Source: Deltaproteobacteria bacterium (GTDB lineage Bacteria; Myxococcota; Kuafuiibacteriia; Kuafuiibacteriales; Kuafuiibacteriaceae). From it: a stretch of 64,000 bases of DNA. The stretch covers positions 2,178,461-2,242,460 of the forward strand of contig JACKEN010000001.1 of the NCBI GenBank assembly GCA_020632995.1, in the 5' to 3' direction. This document shows, piece after piece, positions 53,296-61,916 of this stretch; position 1 is the first letter of the stretch; each line of letters starts with the position of its first letter. Position numbers and translations under genes: made by a program. The notes beneath the pieces were generated by a model, which worked only from the letters and a program-made list of their open reading frames with translations, was not told the origin of the DNA and did not search any database.

Positions 53296-53901
53296 GTGGT
53301 GCGAGATCCGTCGCTGTCGAACGTGCCCGCGTGGCGCCCCCTCGAGACCCGGGAGGCGATGCGCTGCCGGGTCTTCTCGGTGCGCGCCGCCCTCCAGCGG
53401 GAGGACCCGGTGCCCGGAGAGCCCCAGAAAGAGGGCGAGTTCTACGTCATCGACGCCCCGGACTGGGTGAACGTGGTCGCCCTGACCGAAGCCGACGAGC
53501 TCCTCCTCATCGAGCAGTGGCGCCACGGCGTCGAGCACACCACCCTCGAGATCCCGGGGGGCATGGTGGATCCGGGGGAGACCCCGCTCGAGGCGGCCCG
53601 CCGCGAGCTCCTGGAGGAGACCGGCTACCGCGCGACGTCCTGGGCACCGCTCGGCTGCGTGGAGCCGAACCCCGCGATCCAGAGCAACCGCTGCCACACC
53701 TTCGTGGCCCTCGGCTGCGCGCGGGTGGGCGCCCCGCGCTTCGACGGCAACGAGCGCATCCACCTGCACCCCACGCCCTACACCGAGGTGCCGCCGATGT
53801 TGGCCCGGGGGCGCATCACCCACGCCCTCGTGGTCGCCGCCCTCGCCTTCGAGGCCCTGCGCCGCGCCGGGGCCCTGGCCGCCGCCCCCGCGGCCTGCTA
53901 A
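53296..53901 (+). CDS. NUDIX hydrolase (ADP-ribose pyrophosphatase-like)
   Basis: About 201 residues with a complete NUDIX box, GGMVDPGETPLEAARRELLEETGY split as GGMVDPGETPLEAA and RRELLEETGY, supplying the metal-binding Glu residues. Upstream VNVVALTEADELLLIEQWRHG and downstream VEPNPAIQSNRCHTFVA match ADP-ribose or sugar-nucleotide pyrophosphatases. The start is uncertain: GTG 53296 or 53299 fits the family, while ATG 53251 would overlap the divergent crotonase start. It is followed after 12 bp by the S46 peptidase gene, possibly co-transcribed. Confidence 0.88.
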   Translation: MVRDPSLSNVPAWRPLETREAMRCRVFSVRAALQREDPVPGEPQKEGEFYVIDAPDWVNVVALTEADELLLIEQWRHGVEHTTLEIPGGMVDPGETPLEAARRELLEETGYRATSWAPLGCVEPNPAIQSNRCHTFVALGCARVGAPRFDGNERIHLHPTPYTEVPPMLARGRITHALVVAALAFEALRRAGALAAAPAAC

Positions 53902-53913
53902 CCGGTGGGGGCC

Positions 53914-56250
53914 ATGGCGCCCCGGCTCCCGCTCCTCCTCGTCCCCGCTGCCCTCCCCCTGGCGTCGTCGGCGCGCGCCGCCGAGGGCCAGTGGCCGCCG
54001 GGGATGCTGGGCGAGCTCTCGCAAGCGCACTTGCAGCAGATGGGGCTGCGGCGCCCGGTCTCCGACCTGTGGGCCGACGGTGAGGGGCTCCTCGGCGCGG
54101 TGGTGAACTTCGGGGGCTGCTCCGGCGCCTTCATCTCCGCGGATGGCCTGGTGGCCACCAACCACCACTGCGCCTACTCCGCCCTGCAGGCCGCGAGCAC
54201 GGTGGAGCACGACCACCTGAAGGCCGGGTTCGTGGCCCGGACCCGCGCCGACGAGATCCCGGCCAAGGGGCGGGGCACCCTCCTGCTCCTGCAGCGGATC
54301 GATGACGTCACCGCCGAGCTGCGGGCGGTGGCCGACCGCGCCGAGCGCGACGAGGCCCGCCGGGCCGCGGTGGAGGCGGCGTCGGTGGCGATGGCCGAGG
54401 CGTGCGAGGCCGGCCGCGCGCACGTCCGGTGCGAGGTGAAGCGCTTCGGCTTCGGGGCCCGCTTCGAGCGGCACCAGTACCTCGAGTTCGAGGACGTCCG
54501 GGTGGTGTTCGCCCCGCCCTCCGCGATCGGCGAGTACGGGGGCGAGGTCGACAACTGGATGTGGCCGCGCCACGCGGGTGACTTCGCCCTGCTGCGGGCC
54601 TACGTGGGCCCCGATGGCACCCCGCGCGCCTGGGCCGAGGACAACGTCCCGTATCGGCCCGAAAGGCACCTTGCGGTCGGTCACGAGGGGGTCGCGCCCG
54701 GCGACTTCGTGGCGATCCTGGGCTTCCCGGGCCAGACGGAGCGCTACCTGTGGGCCGCCGCCCTCCGCCACCAGGTGGAGGCCGAGCTGCCCGCGCTCGT
54801 CGACCTGTACGGGGAGTGGCTCCAGATCACCCGCGCGGCGAGCGAGGGCGACCGGGAGGTGGCGATCAAGGTCGCGGCGCTCAACAAGGGCCTCGCCAAC
54901 CGGCACAAGAACCTCCTCGGGATGCTGGCCGGCATCCAGCGCATGGACCTGTTGGCCCGCCGCGACGAGGAGTGGGCGGCGATCAAGGCGGCAGCAGAGG
55001 CCGCCAAGGACCTCGAGGCGCTGCAGGCGCTGATGGACCTCGAGCGCAGCACCGCGCAGCGCGGCGCGACCCTCCACCGGGACATCCTCCTGACCCAGCT
55101 CAGCCGCGGCCCGCGCATGCTCGCCGCCGCCGTCGATCTGGTGCGCCGGGCCGAGGTGCGGCACCTCCCCGACGACAAGCGCAGGCCAGCCTTCCAGGAG
55201 CGGAACGCGGACCTGCTCTGGAAGACGATCGAGCGCCGGGTGGCCGACTTCGACCCCGAGGTGGAGGGCGCGCTCCTCACCTCCTGGCTCCGGCGGGCGG
55301 CGGCCCTGCCCGTGGGCCAGCGCCTGCGGCCGGTGGACGATCTCGCGAAGCGCCTCGCCGGCGTCCCCCCCGAGGCCATCGCGCAGGCGATCCTGGCCGG
55401 CACCGCCCTCCCGCGCGCCGGCATGGCGCGGCGCTACTTCGATCGGGGCACCCCGAGCGCCATGCGCGAGGCGAGCGACGCGCTCCTGGTCCTCGCCATC
55501 GCGCTCGCCCCGGAGGTGGAGCGGGTGGAGGCGCAGGAAGACCTGCGGGACGGGGTGCTCCTGCGCTCTGCCCCCCACTACCTGCGCGCCCTCGCCCGGG
55601 TGCGCACCGGACCCCTCTACCCCGACGCCAACGGGACCCTGCGGGTCTCGGTGGCCCAGGTCATGGGCTACTCGCCCCAGGACGGCCTGCTCGCCACACC
55701 ACAGACCACCTTGCAGGGCCAGCTCGCCAAGGACACCCACGCCCCGCCGTTCGAGCTCCCCGAGTCCGTGCGCGCGGCGGCGCGCGCGGGGGCGGCCGGG
55801 TACTTCGCGGACCCCGCCCTCGAGGACGTGCCGGTGTGCTTCCTCGCCAACGGCGACACCACCGGGGGCAACAGCGGCTCGGCCCTCATCGACGGCGAGG
55901 GCCGGTGGGTGGGCCTGAACTTCGACCGGGTGTGGGAGAACATCGCGGGCGACGTGGCCTACAACCCGGCCCGATCCCGGAACATCTCGGTGGACGTGCG
56001 CTTCGTCCTCTGGCTGCTCTCCATCACCGAGGGCGCGCAATACATCCTGCAGGAGCTGGGGGTGGCGGAGCTGGCGAAGGCGCCGCGGCGCACGGTGGCT
56101 GCCCCCGCCGCGAGCGCGAGCCCGGCCCCCGCCCCGAAGAAGAGCGCCTGCGCGTGCGTCGTCCCGGGCGCGACCCCCGCGAACGGCGGCGCGCTGGTGG
56201 GGCTGGCCGTGCTGTACTGGATCAGGCGTCGTCGCGGCGCGTCAGGATAG
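53914..56250 (+). CDS. S46-family dipeptidyl-peptidase (DPP7/DPP11-like) with MYXO-CTERM-like tail
   Basis: A 778-residue secreted protease. After a signal peptide (ALPLASSARAAEG), GQWPPGMLGELSQAHLQQMG is the S46 N-terminus. The triad is visible: His in GLVATNHHCAYSAL, Asp in EVDNWMWPRHAGDF and Ser in TTGGNSGSALID. The region up to GLNFDRVWENIAGDVAYNP is strongly family-like. After about residue 735 there is an Ala/Pro linker, CACVV, a hydrophobic helix and IRRRRGASG, a MYXO-CTERM-like tail, which I would not expect in typical S46 enzymes. Its role is removal of N-terminal dipeptides outside the cell, for example in predation or protein feeding. Confidence 0.88.
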   Translation: MAPRLPLLLVPAALPLASSARAAEGQWPPGMLGELSQAHLQQMGLRRPVSDLWADGEGLLGAVVNFGGCSGAFISADGLVATNHHCAYSALQAASTVEHDHLKAGFVARTRADEIPAKGRGTLLLLQRIDDVTAELRAVADRAERDEARRAAVEAASVAMAEACEAGRAHVRCEVKRFGFGARFERHQYLEFEDVRVVFAPPSAIGEYGGEVDNWMWPRHAGDFALLRAYVGPDGTPRAWAEDNVPYRPERHLAVGHEGVAPGDFVAILGFPGQTERYLWAAALRHQVEAELPALVDLYGEWLQITRAASEGDREVAIKVAALNKGLANRHKNLLGMLAGIQRMDLLARRDEEWAAIKAAAEAAKDLEALQALMDLERSTAQRGATLHRDILLTQLSRGPRMLAAAVDLVRRAEVRHLPDDKRRPAFQERNADLLWKTIERRVADFDPEVEGALLTSWLRRAAALPVGQRLRPVDDLAKRLAGVPPEAIAQAILAGTALPRAGMARRYFDRGTPSAMREASDALLVLAIALAPEVERVEAQEDLRDGVLLRSAPHYLRALARVRTGPLYPDANGTLRVSVAQVMGYSPQDGLLATPQTTLQGQLAKDTHAPPFELPESVRAAARAGAAGYFADPALEDVPVCFLANGDTTGGNSGSALIDGEGRWVGLNFDRVWENIAGDVAYNPARSRNISVDVRFVLWLLSITEGAQYILQELGVAELAKAPRRTVAAPAASASPAPAPKKSACACVVPGATPANGGALVGLAVLYWIRRRRGASG
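54021..54034. repeat. Perfect copy of the GCAAG-N4-CTTGC dyad
   Basis: GCAAG-CGCA-CTTGC near the 5' end of the S46 peptidase gene, encoding part of LSQAHLQQ with the rarely used CAA-type context. Confidence 0.8.
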
Positions 56251-56650
56251 CTTGCGCGCCCCGGGCCACGTTGGCGTCGGGGCTGGCGGCGGCGAGGAAG
56301 AGGTCGACCTGGGCCTCGCGCTCGCGCCCGCACAGGATCAACGAGCGCGCCCGCAACAGGCGCAGCTCGCCCTCGAAGCGGGCCTTCCCTCCGTGCAGGA
56401 CGTGGCGCTCGAGGCTCTCGTCGTACGCCACGACGGCGCCGACGTGATCACCGAGCTTGGCCCGGAGGGTCCCCAAGAGGAGCGGGAAGAGCGGATCATC
56501 GCTCGACTCCTCCGAGAGCTGGGCCATCAGGGCCTCTGCGTCCGCCACCTGCCCGGCCTCGGCGAGGCCCAGGGCGTGATCGGCGAGCGCGGCCTCGCTG
56601 GACCGCCCCAGGGGCGCGCTCCGCCCGGTGCGTGTGGGGTACCGTGCCAC
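56222..56650 (-). CDS. Small TPR-like helical protein
   Basis: A 142-residue all-helical protein with TPR-like pairs (ADHALGLAEAGQVADAEALM; LFPLLLGTLRAKLGDHVGAV; AYDESLERHVLHGGKARFE). No signal peptide. The start is GTG 56650; an in-frame TTG at 56680 is less likely. It overlaps the end of the S46 gene by 29 bp in convergent orientation. The function is unknown; the position upstream of and divergent from flagellin does not prove a link. Confidence 0.62.
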   Translation of the reverse strand: MARYPTRTGRSAPLGRSSEAALADHALGLAEAGQVADAEALMAQLSEESSDDPLFPLLLGTLRAKLGDHVGAVVAYDESLERHVLHGGKARFEGELRLLRARSLILCGREREAQVDLFLAAASPDANVARGAQAILTRRDDA

Positions 56651-56929
56651 CAGGCAGTCTATCGGCGCCCCCCGCGCCAAGGTGCGTGTTCTTTTGTTGC
56701 GCCGGGCGGGCGGCCTGGCCGGGATCCAGGCCCGCCGCGAGGCCGACGGCGGCTGAGCAACCCCGGGTGTTACCTACCTCCTGCTACCCTGCCCCACCTC
56801 CGACCGCGGCCGGCCCGGGACCACAGGATTTTGCATCTACCCCTTACCGTCCTCGGCCCTGATCCGAGTGGAGGGGGTGTCAGGGCGACGCGAAGCAGAG
56901 CGCGGCGCCTAAAAGAGCAGGAGAAAAAA

Positions 56930-57775
56930 ATGGCCCTCGTAATCAACACCAACGTCGCATCGTTGGGTGCGCAGCGCACCCTCAACCAAACCACCCAGGC
57001 ACTGCAGCGGAACATCGAGAAGCTGTCGTCCGGCTACCGGGTCAACCGGGCCGCCGACGACGCCGCCGGGCTCGGCATCTCCGAGAACCTGCGGGCCTCG
57101 ATCAAGTCGCTGGCCCAGGCCTCGCGGAACGCCAACGACGGCATCTCCATGCTGCAGGTGGCGGAGGCCGCGATGAACGAGCAGGCGGGCATCCTCACCC
57201 GGCTGCGCGAGCTGGCGGTCCAGTCGTCCAACGGCGTGCTGGGCACCACCGAGCGCTCCTACATCGACACCGAGGCGCAGGCCCTGGTGCAGGAAGTGGA
57301 TCGCATCGCATCCGTGACCGAGTTCAACGGCGTGTTCATGATCGCCACCGGCGCGACCCCCATCGACATGCAGGTGGGTCTCAACCAGGGCGACATCATC
57401 ACCGTGAACTTCACGGCGAGCGACGCCGCGACCCTGGGCACCGGCGGCGGCGGCGCCGCGCTGAGCACCCTGGACCTCGGCACCAGCCAGGCCAGCGCGC
57501 AAGCGGGCTTGTCGGTCATCGACCAGGCCATCACGGACCTGTCGACCGCACGCTCCACGCTGGGCGCCACGCAGAACCGGCTGGAGGTCACCATCAGCAA
57601 CCTCGACTCCGCGCGAGAGAACCTGGCCGCTGCCAACTCGCGCATCCGAGACGTGGACGTGGCGGAAGAGACCGCCTCCATGACCCGGAACCAGATCTTG
57701 AGCCAGGCCGGCACCGCGGTGCTCGCGCAGGCCAACCAGATCCCCCAAGCGGCACTCAGTCTCCTCGGCAACTGA
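56930..57775 (+). CDS. fliC: Flagellin
   Basis: A 281-residue short flagellin. The N-terminal D0/D1 segment is canonical: ALVINTNVASLGAQRTLNQT, IEKLSSGYRVNRAADDAAGL, GISENLRASIKSLAQASRNA and the ILTRLRELAVQSSNG helix that in other species is the TLR5 site. The C-terminal D1/D0 part has ENLAAANSRIRDVDVAEETA and ends QIPQAALSLLGN. The variable D2/D3 part is minimal. A good ribosome site (AGCAGGAG) is followed by an A-run directly before ATG 56930. The 279-bp region upstream contains an AT-richer patch (about 56825-56850) that may hold the promoter, but no clear sigma-28 or sigma-54 site was seen. No other flagellar gene lies in the window. Confidence 0.95.
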   Translation: MALVINTNVASLGAQRTLNQTTQALQRNIEKLSSGYRVNRAADDAAGLGISENLRASIKSLAQASRNANDGISMLQVAEAAMNEQAGILTRLRELAVQSSNGVLGTTERSYIDTEAQALVQEVDRIASVTEFNGVFMIATGATPIDMQVGLNQGDIITVNFTASDAATLGTGGGGAALSTLDLGTSQASAQAGLSVIDQAITDLSTARSTLGATQNRLEVTISNLDSARENLAAANSRIRDVDVAEETASMTRNQILSQAGTAVLAQANQIPQAALSLLGN

Positions 57776-57785
57776 CAACTGCCGG

Positions 57786-57819
57786 CCCGGGACGCGGGTT
57801 TGGCCACCCGCGTCCCGGG
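57786..57819 (+). terminator. Strong hairpin after flagellin
   Basis: A perfect 14-bp stem (CCCGGGACGCGGGT / ACCCGCGTCCCGGG) with a 6-nt loop begins 10 bp after the flagellin stop. No T-run follows, as is common in high-GC genomes. It also lies downstream of the convergent cytochrome-b-like gene and could stop both transcripts. Confidence 0.8.
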
Positions 57820-57876
57820 TGCTCTGCACCCCTCGCAGAGCGGTGAGCACCCCTGGCCAACCCCGGAACCCCCTGG

Positions 57877-58422
57877 CTACTCGTAGGACAAGGCCACGTA
57901 CGCGTGGACCGAAGCCAGCGCGACGAGCGCGACCGAGAGCGCCACGTGGGCCACCATCCAGACGAAGGCAGGCACCCGCCCCTTCATCCCCATGGTCTCG
58001 TGGTTCACCAACCCCAAGGCCATCGACAGCAGGAACACCGCGCTGAGCGCGCTCAGGTAGCCGTACCCGAGCCGACCCGCGTGGACCACGAGGAACGCCG
58101 GCCCCAGGGCTCCCAGGAGCTTGTGGGCTCGGACGAGCTGCCGGTGCGGCACCGCGCCGGTCGCGCGTAGGAACGGCATCATCAGCTGGGCCAGCAGGTA
58201 GGCTGCCATGGCCAGGCCGGTGAACAGATCGTAGTTCGGCACGCGGCGGAGCCGCTCCATGCCGGGCAGATCCGCGCCGGCCAGGTAGAGGGCCAGCGTG
58301 GCCGACAAGAGCACCACCCCGAGCGGGAAGTAGGTGCGACGCCCGAGCCTCGCGGGCGGGTAGAAGGACGCCTCCCTCGGCAAGGCCTCTTGCCGAACAG
58401 GGCTCGCACCATCCGCGCTCAC
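57877..58422 (-). CDS. Four-helix membrane protein, cytochrome b-like
   Basis: A 181-residue protein with a polar N-terminus and about five hydrophobic helices. Conserved-type His residues sit in or next to helices: RAHKLLGALGP, VVHAGRLGYGYL, VNHETMG, VAHVALS and SVHAYVALSYE, enough to ligate two b haems in a four-helix bundle. It would pass quinol electrons to the periplasmic haem proteins encoded upstream in the same coupled operon. The GTG start (58422) overlaps the upstream stop by 4 bp. No precise family name can be given; a ferric-reductase-like or formate-dehydrogenase-gamma-like fold is possible. Confidence 0.6.
   Translation of the reverse strand: MSADGASPVRQEALPREASFYPPARLGRRTYFPLGVVLLSATLALYLAGADLPGMERLRRVPNYDLFTGLAMAAYLLAQLMMPFLRATGAVPHRQLVRAHKLLGALGPAFLVVHAGRLGYGYLSALSAVFLLSMALGLVNHETMGMKGRVPAFVWMVAHVALSVALVALASVHAYVALSYE
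58380..58393. repeat. Perfect copy of the GCAAG-N4-CTTGC dyad
   Basis: GCAAG-GCCT-CTTGC near the 5' end of the cytochrome-b-like gene. Confidence 0.8.
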
Positions 58423-59282
58423 TGGGGCACCTTCACGCCCTTGGTGGGCTCGTCGCCGTGCTCCTCGGGCGCCGCTCGCGACGCCAGGAGCGCCTCGAGC
58501 GTGGCCTGGCCGGTGGTGGCCCGGACGCGCGCCATGAACACGTCGGTGGACGGCAGGGCATAGCCGTCGGCCGGCCACCGATCACCGACCTCGGGCGGCT
58601 CCTCGAAGGACCGCGCCTTCTCGAGGTACATGGTGTACGCCTCGCTCACGCTGCCGCGCAGCCCGTCGATCAGCGCCAGCAGCTCGGTGAGGGAGACCGC
58701 CTCGTCGGGGTGCGTCCACGTCGTGGCGCCCATGACGTCACCGAGCGCCCAGTCGTGCTTGGGGCTCTTGGGGTGGTCGTTGTGACAGCTCACGCAAGGC
58801 TGGGCCACCGCGAGATCCGCGAACATCGCGGTGGAGCGCAACGTGTCGAGCGAGCGGAAGAAGACCGGCTTCCCGTCCGCCTCCACGCTCTCGAAGTGCT
58901 TCGCCTGCTCCCCCGAGAACTGGTTCGCGGCCCGCACCGGGTACTTCGAGCCGAGGAACAGGCCGAGCTGCACCGGGCGCCGCTCGAGCCGGCGCGCGGT
59001 CTCGCGCAGGAAGAGGGCGGGGAGCGGCCCCGCCTGCACCGCCTCGTCCTGCCAGCGCTCGTCGAAGCGCAAGCCGACCTTCATCCCCGCGCCCACGATG
59101 TCGCGGGTGTAGATCGTCCGCACCCGTGCGTTCTCCTCGTTCAGGATGGTGAGGGCGACCTCGATCGGGATCTTGTCGACCTCTTCCCGCGCCTCCGGCA
59201 GGGGTGCCGGCGCGGTGGCGAACAGATAGATAGCCAGGTTCACGAGGACCAGGACGCTGATGATGAAACCAGGCTTCTTCAA
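58419..59282 (-). CDS. Tll0287/DUF3365-like monohaem cytochrome c
   Basis: A 287-residue protein with an uncleaved N-terminal helix (FIISVLVLVNLAIYLFATA), a DUF3365/Tll0287-like periplasmic domain (about 40-180) and a single haem motif in AQPCVSCHNDHPKSPKHDWAL, which is highly typical of that family including the following HDW and GDVMGA. Tll0287-type domains occur in redox or gas sensors and electron carriers. The TTG start (59282) overlaps the TGA of the pentahaem gene. It is the middle gene of a three-gene coupled redox operon. Confidence 0.82.
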   Translation of the reverse strand: MKKPGFIISVLVLVNLAIYLFATAPAPLPEAREEVDKIPIEVALTILNEENARVRTIYTRDIVGAGMKVGLRFDERWQDEAVQAGPLPALFLRETARRLERRPVQLGLFLGSKYPVRAANQFSGEQAKHFESVEADGKPVFFRSLDTLRSTAMFADLAVAQPCVSCHNDHPKSPKHDWALGDVMGATTWTHPDEAVSLTELLALIDGLRGSVSEAYTMYLEKARSFEEPPEVGDRWPADGYALPSTDVFMARVRATTGQATLEALLASRAAPEEHGDEPTKGVKVPQ

Positions 59283-59953
59283 GGCCGTGCCTCCCTGGCG
59301 CGGAAACGGCGCGCCTCACCGTACGGAGAGTCTCCACCCATCAGATACTCATGCACCGCGCCCTCGGGCGCGGCCTCGTCGAGGTCGCCCGGCGCGCCCT
59401 TGACGTGGTTGCCGTGGAAGTCGTGGCAGCGCAGGCAGGACTGCCACACCCCTTGATCCGCCAGCTCCTGGTGGGTGGGCGTGGCCGGATCCGCGTCCAT
59501 CTCGAAGCGCTCGTGGCAGGATCGACAGAACGTTCCGTCGTTCGTCACCCGCGTCCCGCGGTGTTCGGCGTGGCACCCCATGCACTGGTGCGCCCCGACC
59601 TCCCGCCGCGCATCCGCGAAGCGCGGCTCCAGGAACCGGAACACCGGGTGGCGGTCGTTGGGGCGCTCGTGACAGGCCAGGCAGTCGTCGTTGCCGACCG
59701 CCTCGTAGCCGAAGTCGGCCGGGCTCTTCCGGGTCCCCAGCAGGTAGGCGATGTTCGCTTGAATCTGCTGCCGGGTAGTCCCGGGGGCGGCGAGGTGGCA
59801 GGACTCACACGTCAGGGACTCGTGCCCCCTGTTCATCGGCCCCTTGGCCCGCGCGCTCTGGAGCTCCGGCGAGAGCAGCAGGACGACAGCGGTGACCCCC
59901 ACGCAAGCGCCGATGAGATAGCCGATATGCTGACGCTCGCGAGATATCGCCAC
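59279..59953 (-). CDS. Membrane-anchored pentahaem cytochrome c
   Basis: A 224-residue protein with an N-terminal signal anchor (IGYLIGACVGVTAVVLLL) and five CxxCH motifs: CESCH, CLACH, CMGCH, CRSCH and CLRCH. Extra His residues (MNRGHES, DRHPVF, GAHQ, AEHRG, DFHGNHVKG) could be distal ligands. It resembles NapC/NirT-like or small multihaem quinol-to-periplasm relays. The start is GTG 59953. It is the first gene of the operon with the Tll0287-like and cytochrome-b-like genes; the 200-bp upstream region to 60152 is relatively AT-rich and likely holds the promoter. Confidence 0.85.
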   Translation of the reverse strand: MAISRERQHIGYLIGACVGVTAVVLLLSPELQSARAKGPMNRGHESLTCESCHLAAPGTTRQQIQANIAYLLGTRKSPADFGYEAVGNDDCLACHERPNDRHPVFRFLEPRFADARREVGAHQCMGCHAEHRGTRVTNDGTFCRSCHERFEMDADPATPTHQELADQGVWQSCLRCHDFHGNHVKGAPGDLDEAAPEGAVHEYLMGGDSPYGEARRFRAREARP

Positions 59954-60152
59954 GATAATCAGGTTAGATGAAGCCTTCTTGCGGCGTCAAACCGCCCTGC
60001 AAAACCCTCCGCAAGGCAAACTGCGTGATTTTCGACGACCACACATCGGCGCCATCAGAACGGCGCCCGGTAATCCATCAGAGCTGAAACGAGGGACGGC
60101 GGTCACACCAGGAGCCGAGGATCCAGCGCAGAGATTCCCTCGCCCCGCGCGC

Positions 60153-61592
60153 TCAAGGCAGGCTGTCCTGCACCGGCGTGCCTCGGGATTCATCCCACTG
60201 TCGAAGGGCCTCCAACAGGACCAAACGTAGTTCGATGGCGCCGTCGTCCTCACCTCGGCGCTGCCCGCCCGCCTCGGGGTAGTACCGAGCACGCACGGGC
60301 GGCCAGGCCATCATCGCGAGGAGCGCGGCCACCCCCTGCCGCCCCACCGCCTCCTCCAGGGCGGTGGGCTCGAGGCCACCCCGGGCGCGGAGCGCCGCGG
60401 CCAGGTTCAGGCATGGGAGGGCGCGGATCTCGGCGTCCAGGGCCTCCGCCCGCCCCTCCACCAGCCAGGACCACAGCGGCGCCACCCCCGGCACCCGCGC
60501 CGCGACGAGGAGCCCGTCGCGCAGGGCGAAGGCGCCCTTGTTCGCCTCGCCCTCGCCCTCGACCTCGAGCAGCCCATCCACCCGGTGGTTCGCGAGGAAG
60601 TCGAGGAGGTCGGGCACGGGGAAGCGGGCGGTGTCGGCCTCGAGCGCGGCCGGCCCGCGCGGGGTGAAGGCGTCGTGGGGAGCAGCTCCGACGGGGACCA
60701 GGTCCAGGGTCTGGGCGAGGGCCTCGACCTCCGGGTGCTCGGGGTAGAGGCGGATCGCGCGCTGGACCACGCCTCGTGCGGCCTGGAGCTGCTCCGCCTC
60801 GTGCAGGGTGCGGCCGAGGACGAGCAGGGACTCCAGGCTGTCGGGCTCGTGGGCCAGGGCCTTTCGGAAGTGGTCGAGCGCCACGTCGCGCTGGCCGAGC
60901 GCGAGGTGGGCGTTGCCGAGCCGGATCTCCAGGCGAGCCGAGCGGGGTGCAAGCTCGATTGCGCGCGTGAAGGCGGCGATCGCCTCCTCCCAGCGGCGCA
61001 GGCCGTGCAGCGCGATGCCCAGGTTGACGTAGGCGTCCGAGGAGTCGGGTCTGGCGTCGGCCACCGCGGCGAAGAGCGGCACCGCCTCCTCCCAGCGCGC
61101 CTGGTGGGCGTAGGCCACCGCGAGCCCCGCCGCCATCTCCGGATCCGTGGGGGCCAGGCTCTGGGCCCGCCCCCAGGCATCGAGCGCCTCCGCCTCCCGG
61201 CCGAGGCGCTCCAGGATCACCGCGAGCACGCTCCAGCCCCTGGCCCGGTCGGGCGCAAGCTCCAACCCCGCCCGGACGTGGCCCTCGGCCACCCCCAGCT
61301 CCTCCGTAGCGCGCTCCTTGGCGCCACGCGCGAGCACCCCGCGCACCATCGTCCGCGCGAGGAGGAAGCGTGAGTCGGGGTCGTCGCCGTCCAGATCCAC
61401 CGCCCGCTGTGCGGCGCTCACCGCCAGCTCGAACGCCCCGAGGTCGGCCGCGTGGCGACAGATGCTGGCGACCAGGTCGACGCGCTCCGGCGCCAGGGCC
61501 AGGGCCAGCTCGAGCTGCCCCACCGCCGCCTCCGCCTGCCCGGACTCGATGAAGCGCAGCGCCTCGAGCAGCGCGCCGTCGGCCCTGGGCAT
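60153..61592 (-). CDS. TPR-repeat protein with DUF4388 domain
   Basis: A 479-residue protein. Residues about 1-300 form eight or so TPR units (for example AYVNLGIALHGLRRWEEAIA, RLEIRLGNAHLALGQRDVAL). After a linker, PVPDLLDFLANHRVDGLLEV starts a DUF4388-type domain, a module frequent in myxobacterial signalling and gliding proteins. There is no signal peptide or membrane helix, so it should be a cytoplasmic scaffold. ATG 61592 is the first start before the TPR region. It is divergent from the FHA/FGE protein, with a 324-bp shared upstream region. Confidence 0.82.
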   Translation of the reverse strand: MPRADGALLEALRFIESGQAEAAVGQLELALALAPERVDLVASICRHAADLGAFELAVSAAQRAVDLDGDDPDSRFLLARTMVRGVLARGAKERATEELGVAEGHVRAGLELAPDRARGWSVLAVILERLGREAEALDAWGRAQSLAPTDPEMAAGLAVAYAHQARWEEAVPLFAAVADARPDSSDAYVNLGIALHGLRRWEEAIAAFTRAIELAPRSARLEIRLGNAHLALGQRDVALDHFRKALAHEPDSLESLLVLGRTLHEAEQLQAARGVVQRAIRLYPEHPEVEALAQTLDLVPVGAAPHDAFTPRGPAALEADTARFPVPDLLDFLANHRVDGLLEVEGEGEANKGAFALRDGLLVAARVPGVAPLWSWLVEGRAEALDAEIRALPCLNLAAALRARGGLEPTALEEAVGRQGVAALLAMMAWPPVRARYYPEAGGQRRGEDDGAIELRLVLLEALRQWDESRGTPVQDSLP

Positions 61593-61916
61593 GTATTCAG
61601 CGCCCGACAACGCCCAGGGCATAGCGCGAACGCAAGCCTGCCTGCAAGCAGCCCCCCGGACGCCCGCCGGGGCGGGTGCAACCCGGCCAACGGCGGCAGG
61701 GCTGCAAACCCAACCTCCCCTTACCTTCGCCCACCTCTGCGCCCGCGCAACGCCAAGGTGTGGCTCCCTGCGCAGAGGAGTAGCCCGGAGCCACGCCCGC
61801 GAGATTTCGCGCACCCATGAACTCCGCGCGTTCCAGGCGCGCGCCTTTCCCCAGCGCCCGCCGATCTTTGGCCGAGGACTTGTGCGCTCCGAAACACCGA
61901 GTATTGTCCATCGGAC
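61593..61916. other. Divergent intergenic region
   Basis: The 324 bp between the divergent TPR/DUF4388 and FHA/FGE genes contain a GCAAG-CCTG-CCTGC dyad at 61632-61645, one of few family members outside coding sequence, and a short GC-rich palindrome around CGCCCGCCGGGGCGGGTG. Promoters for both genes must lie here, but no clear -35/-10 pair was recognised. No gene is supported. Confidence 0.5.

Noticed and set aside
56651..56929. Sigma-28 or sigma-54 promoter upstream of flagellin
   Set aside because: No sequence close enough to TAAAGTTT-N11-GCCGATAA or TGGCAC-N5-TTGC was found by eye.
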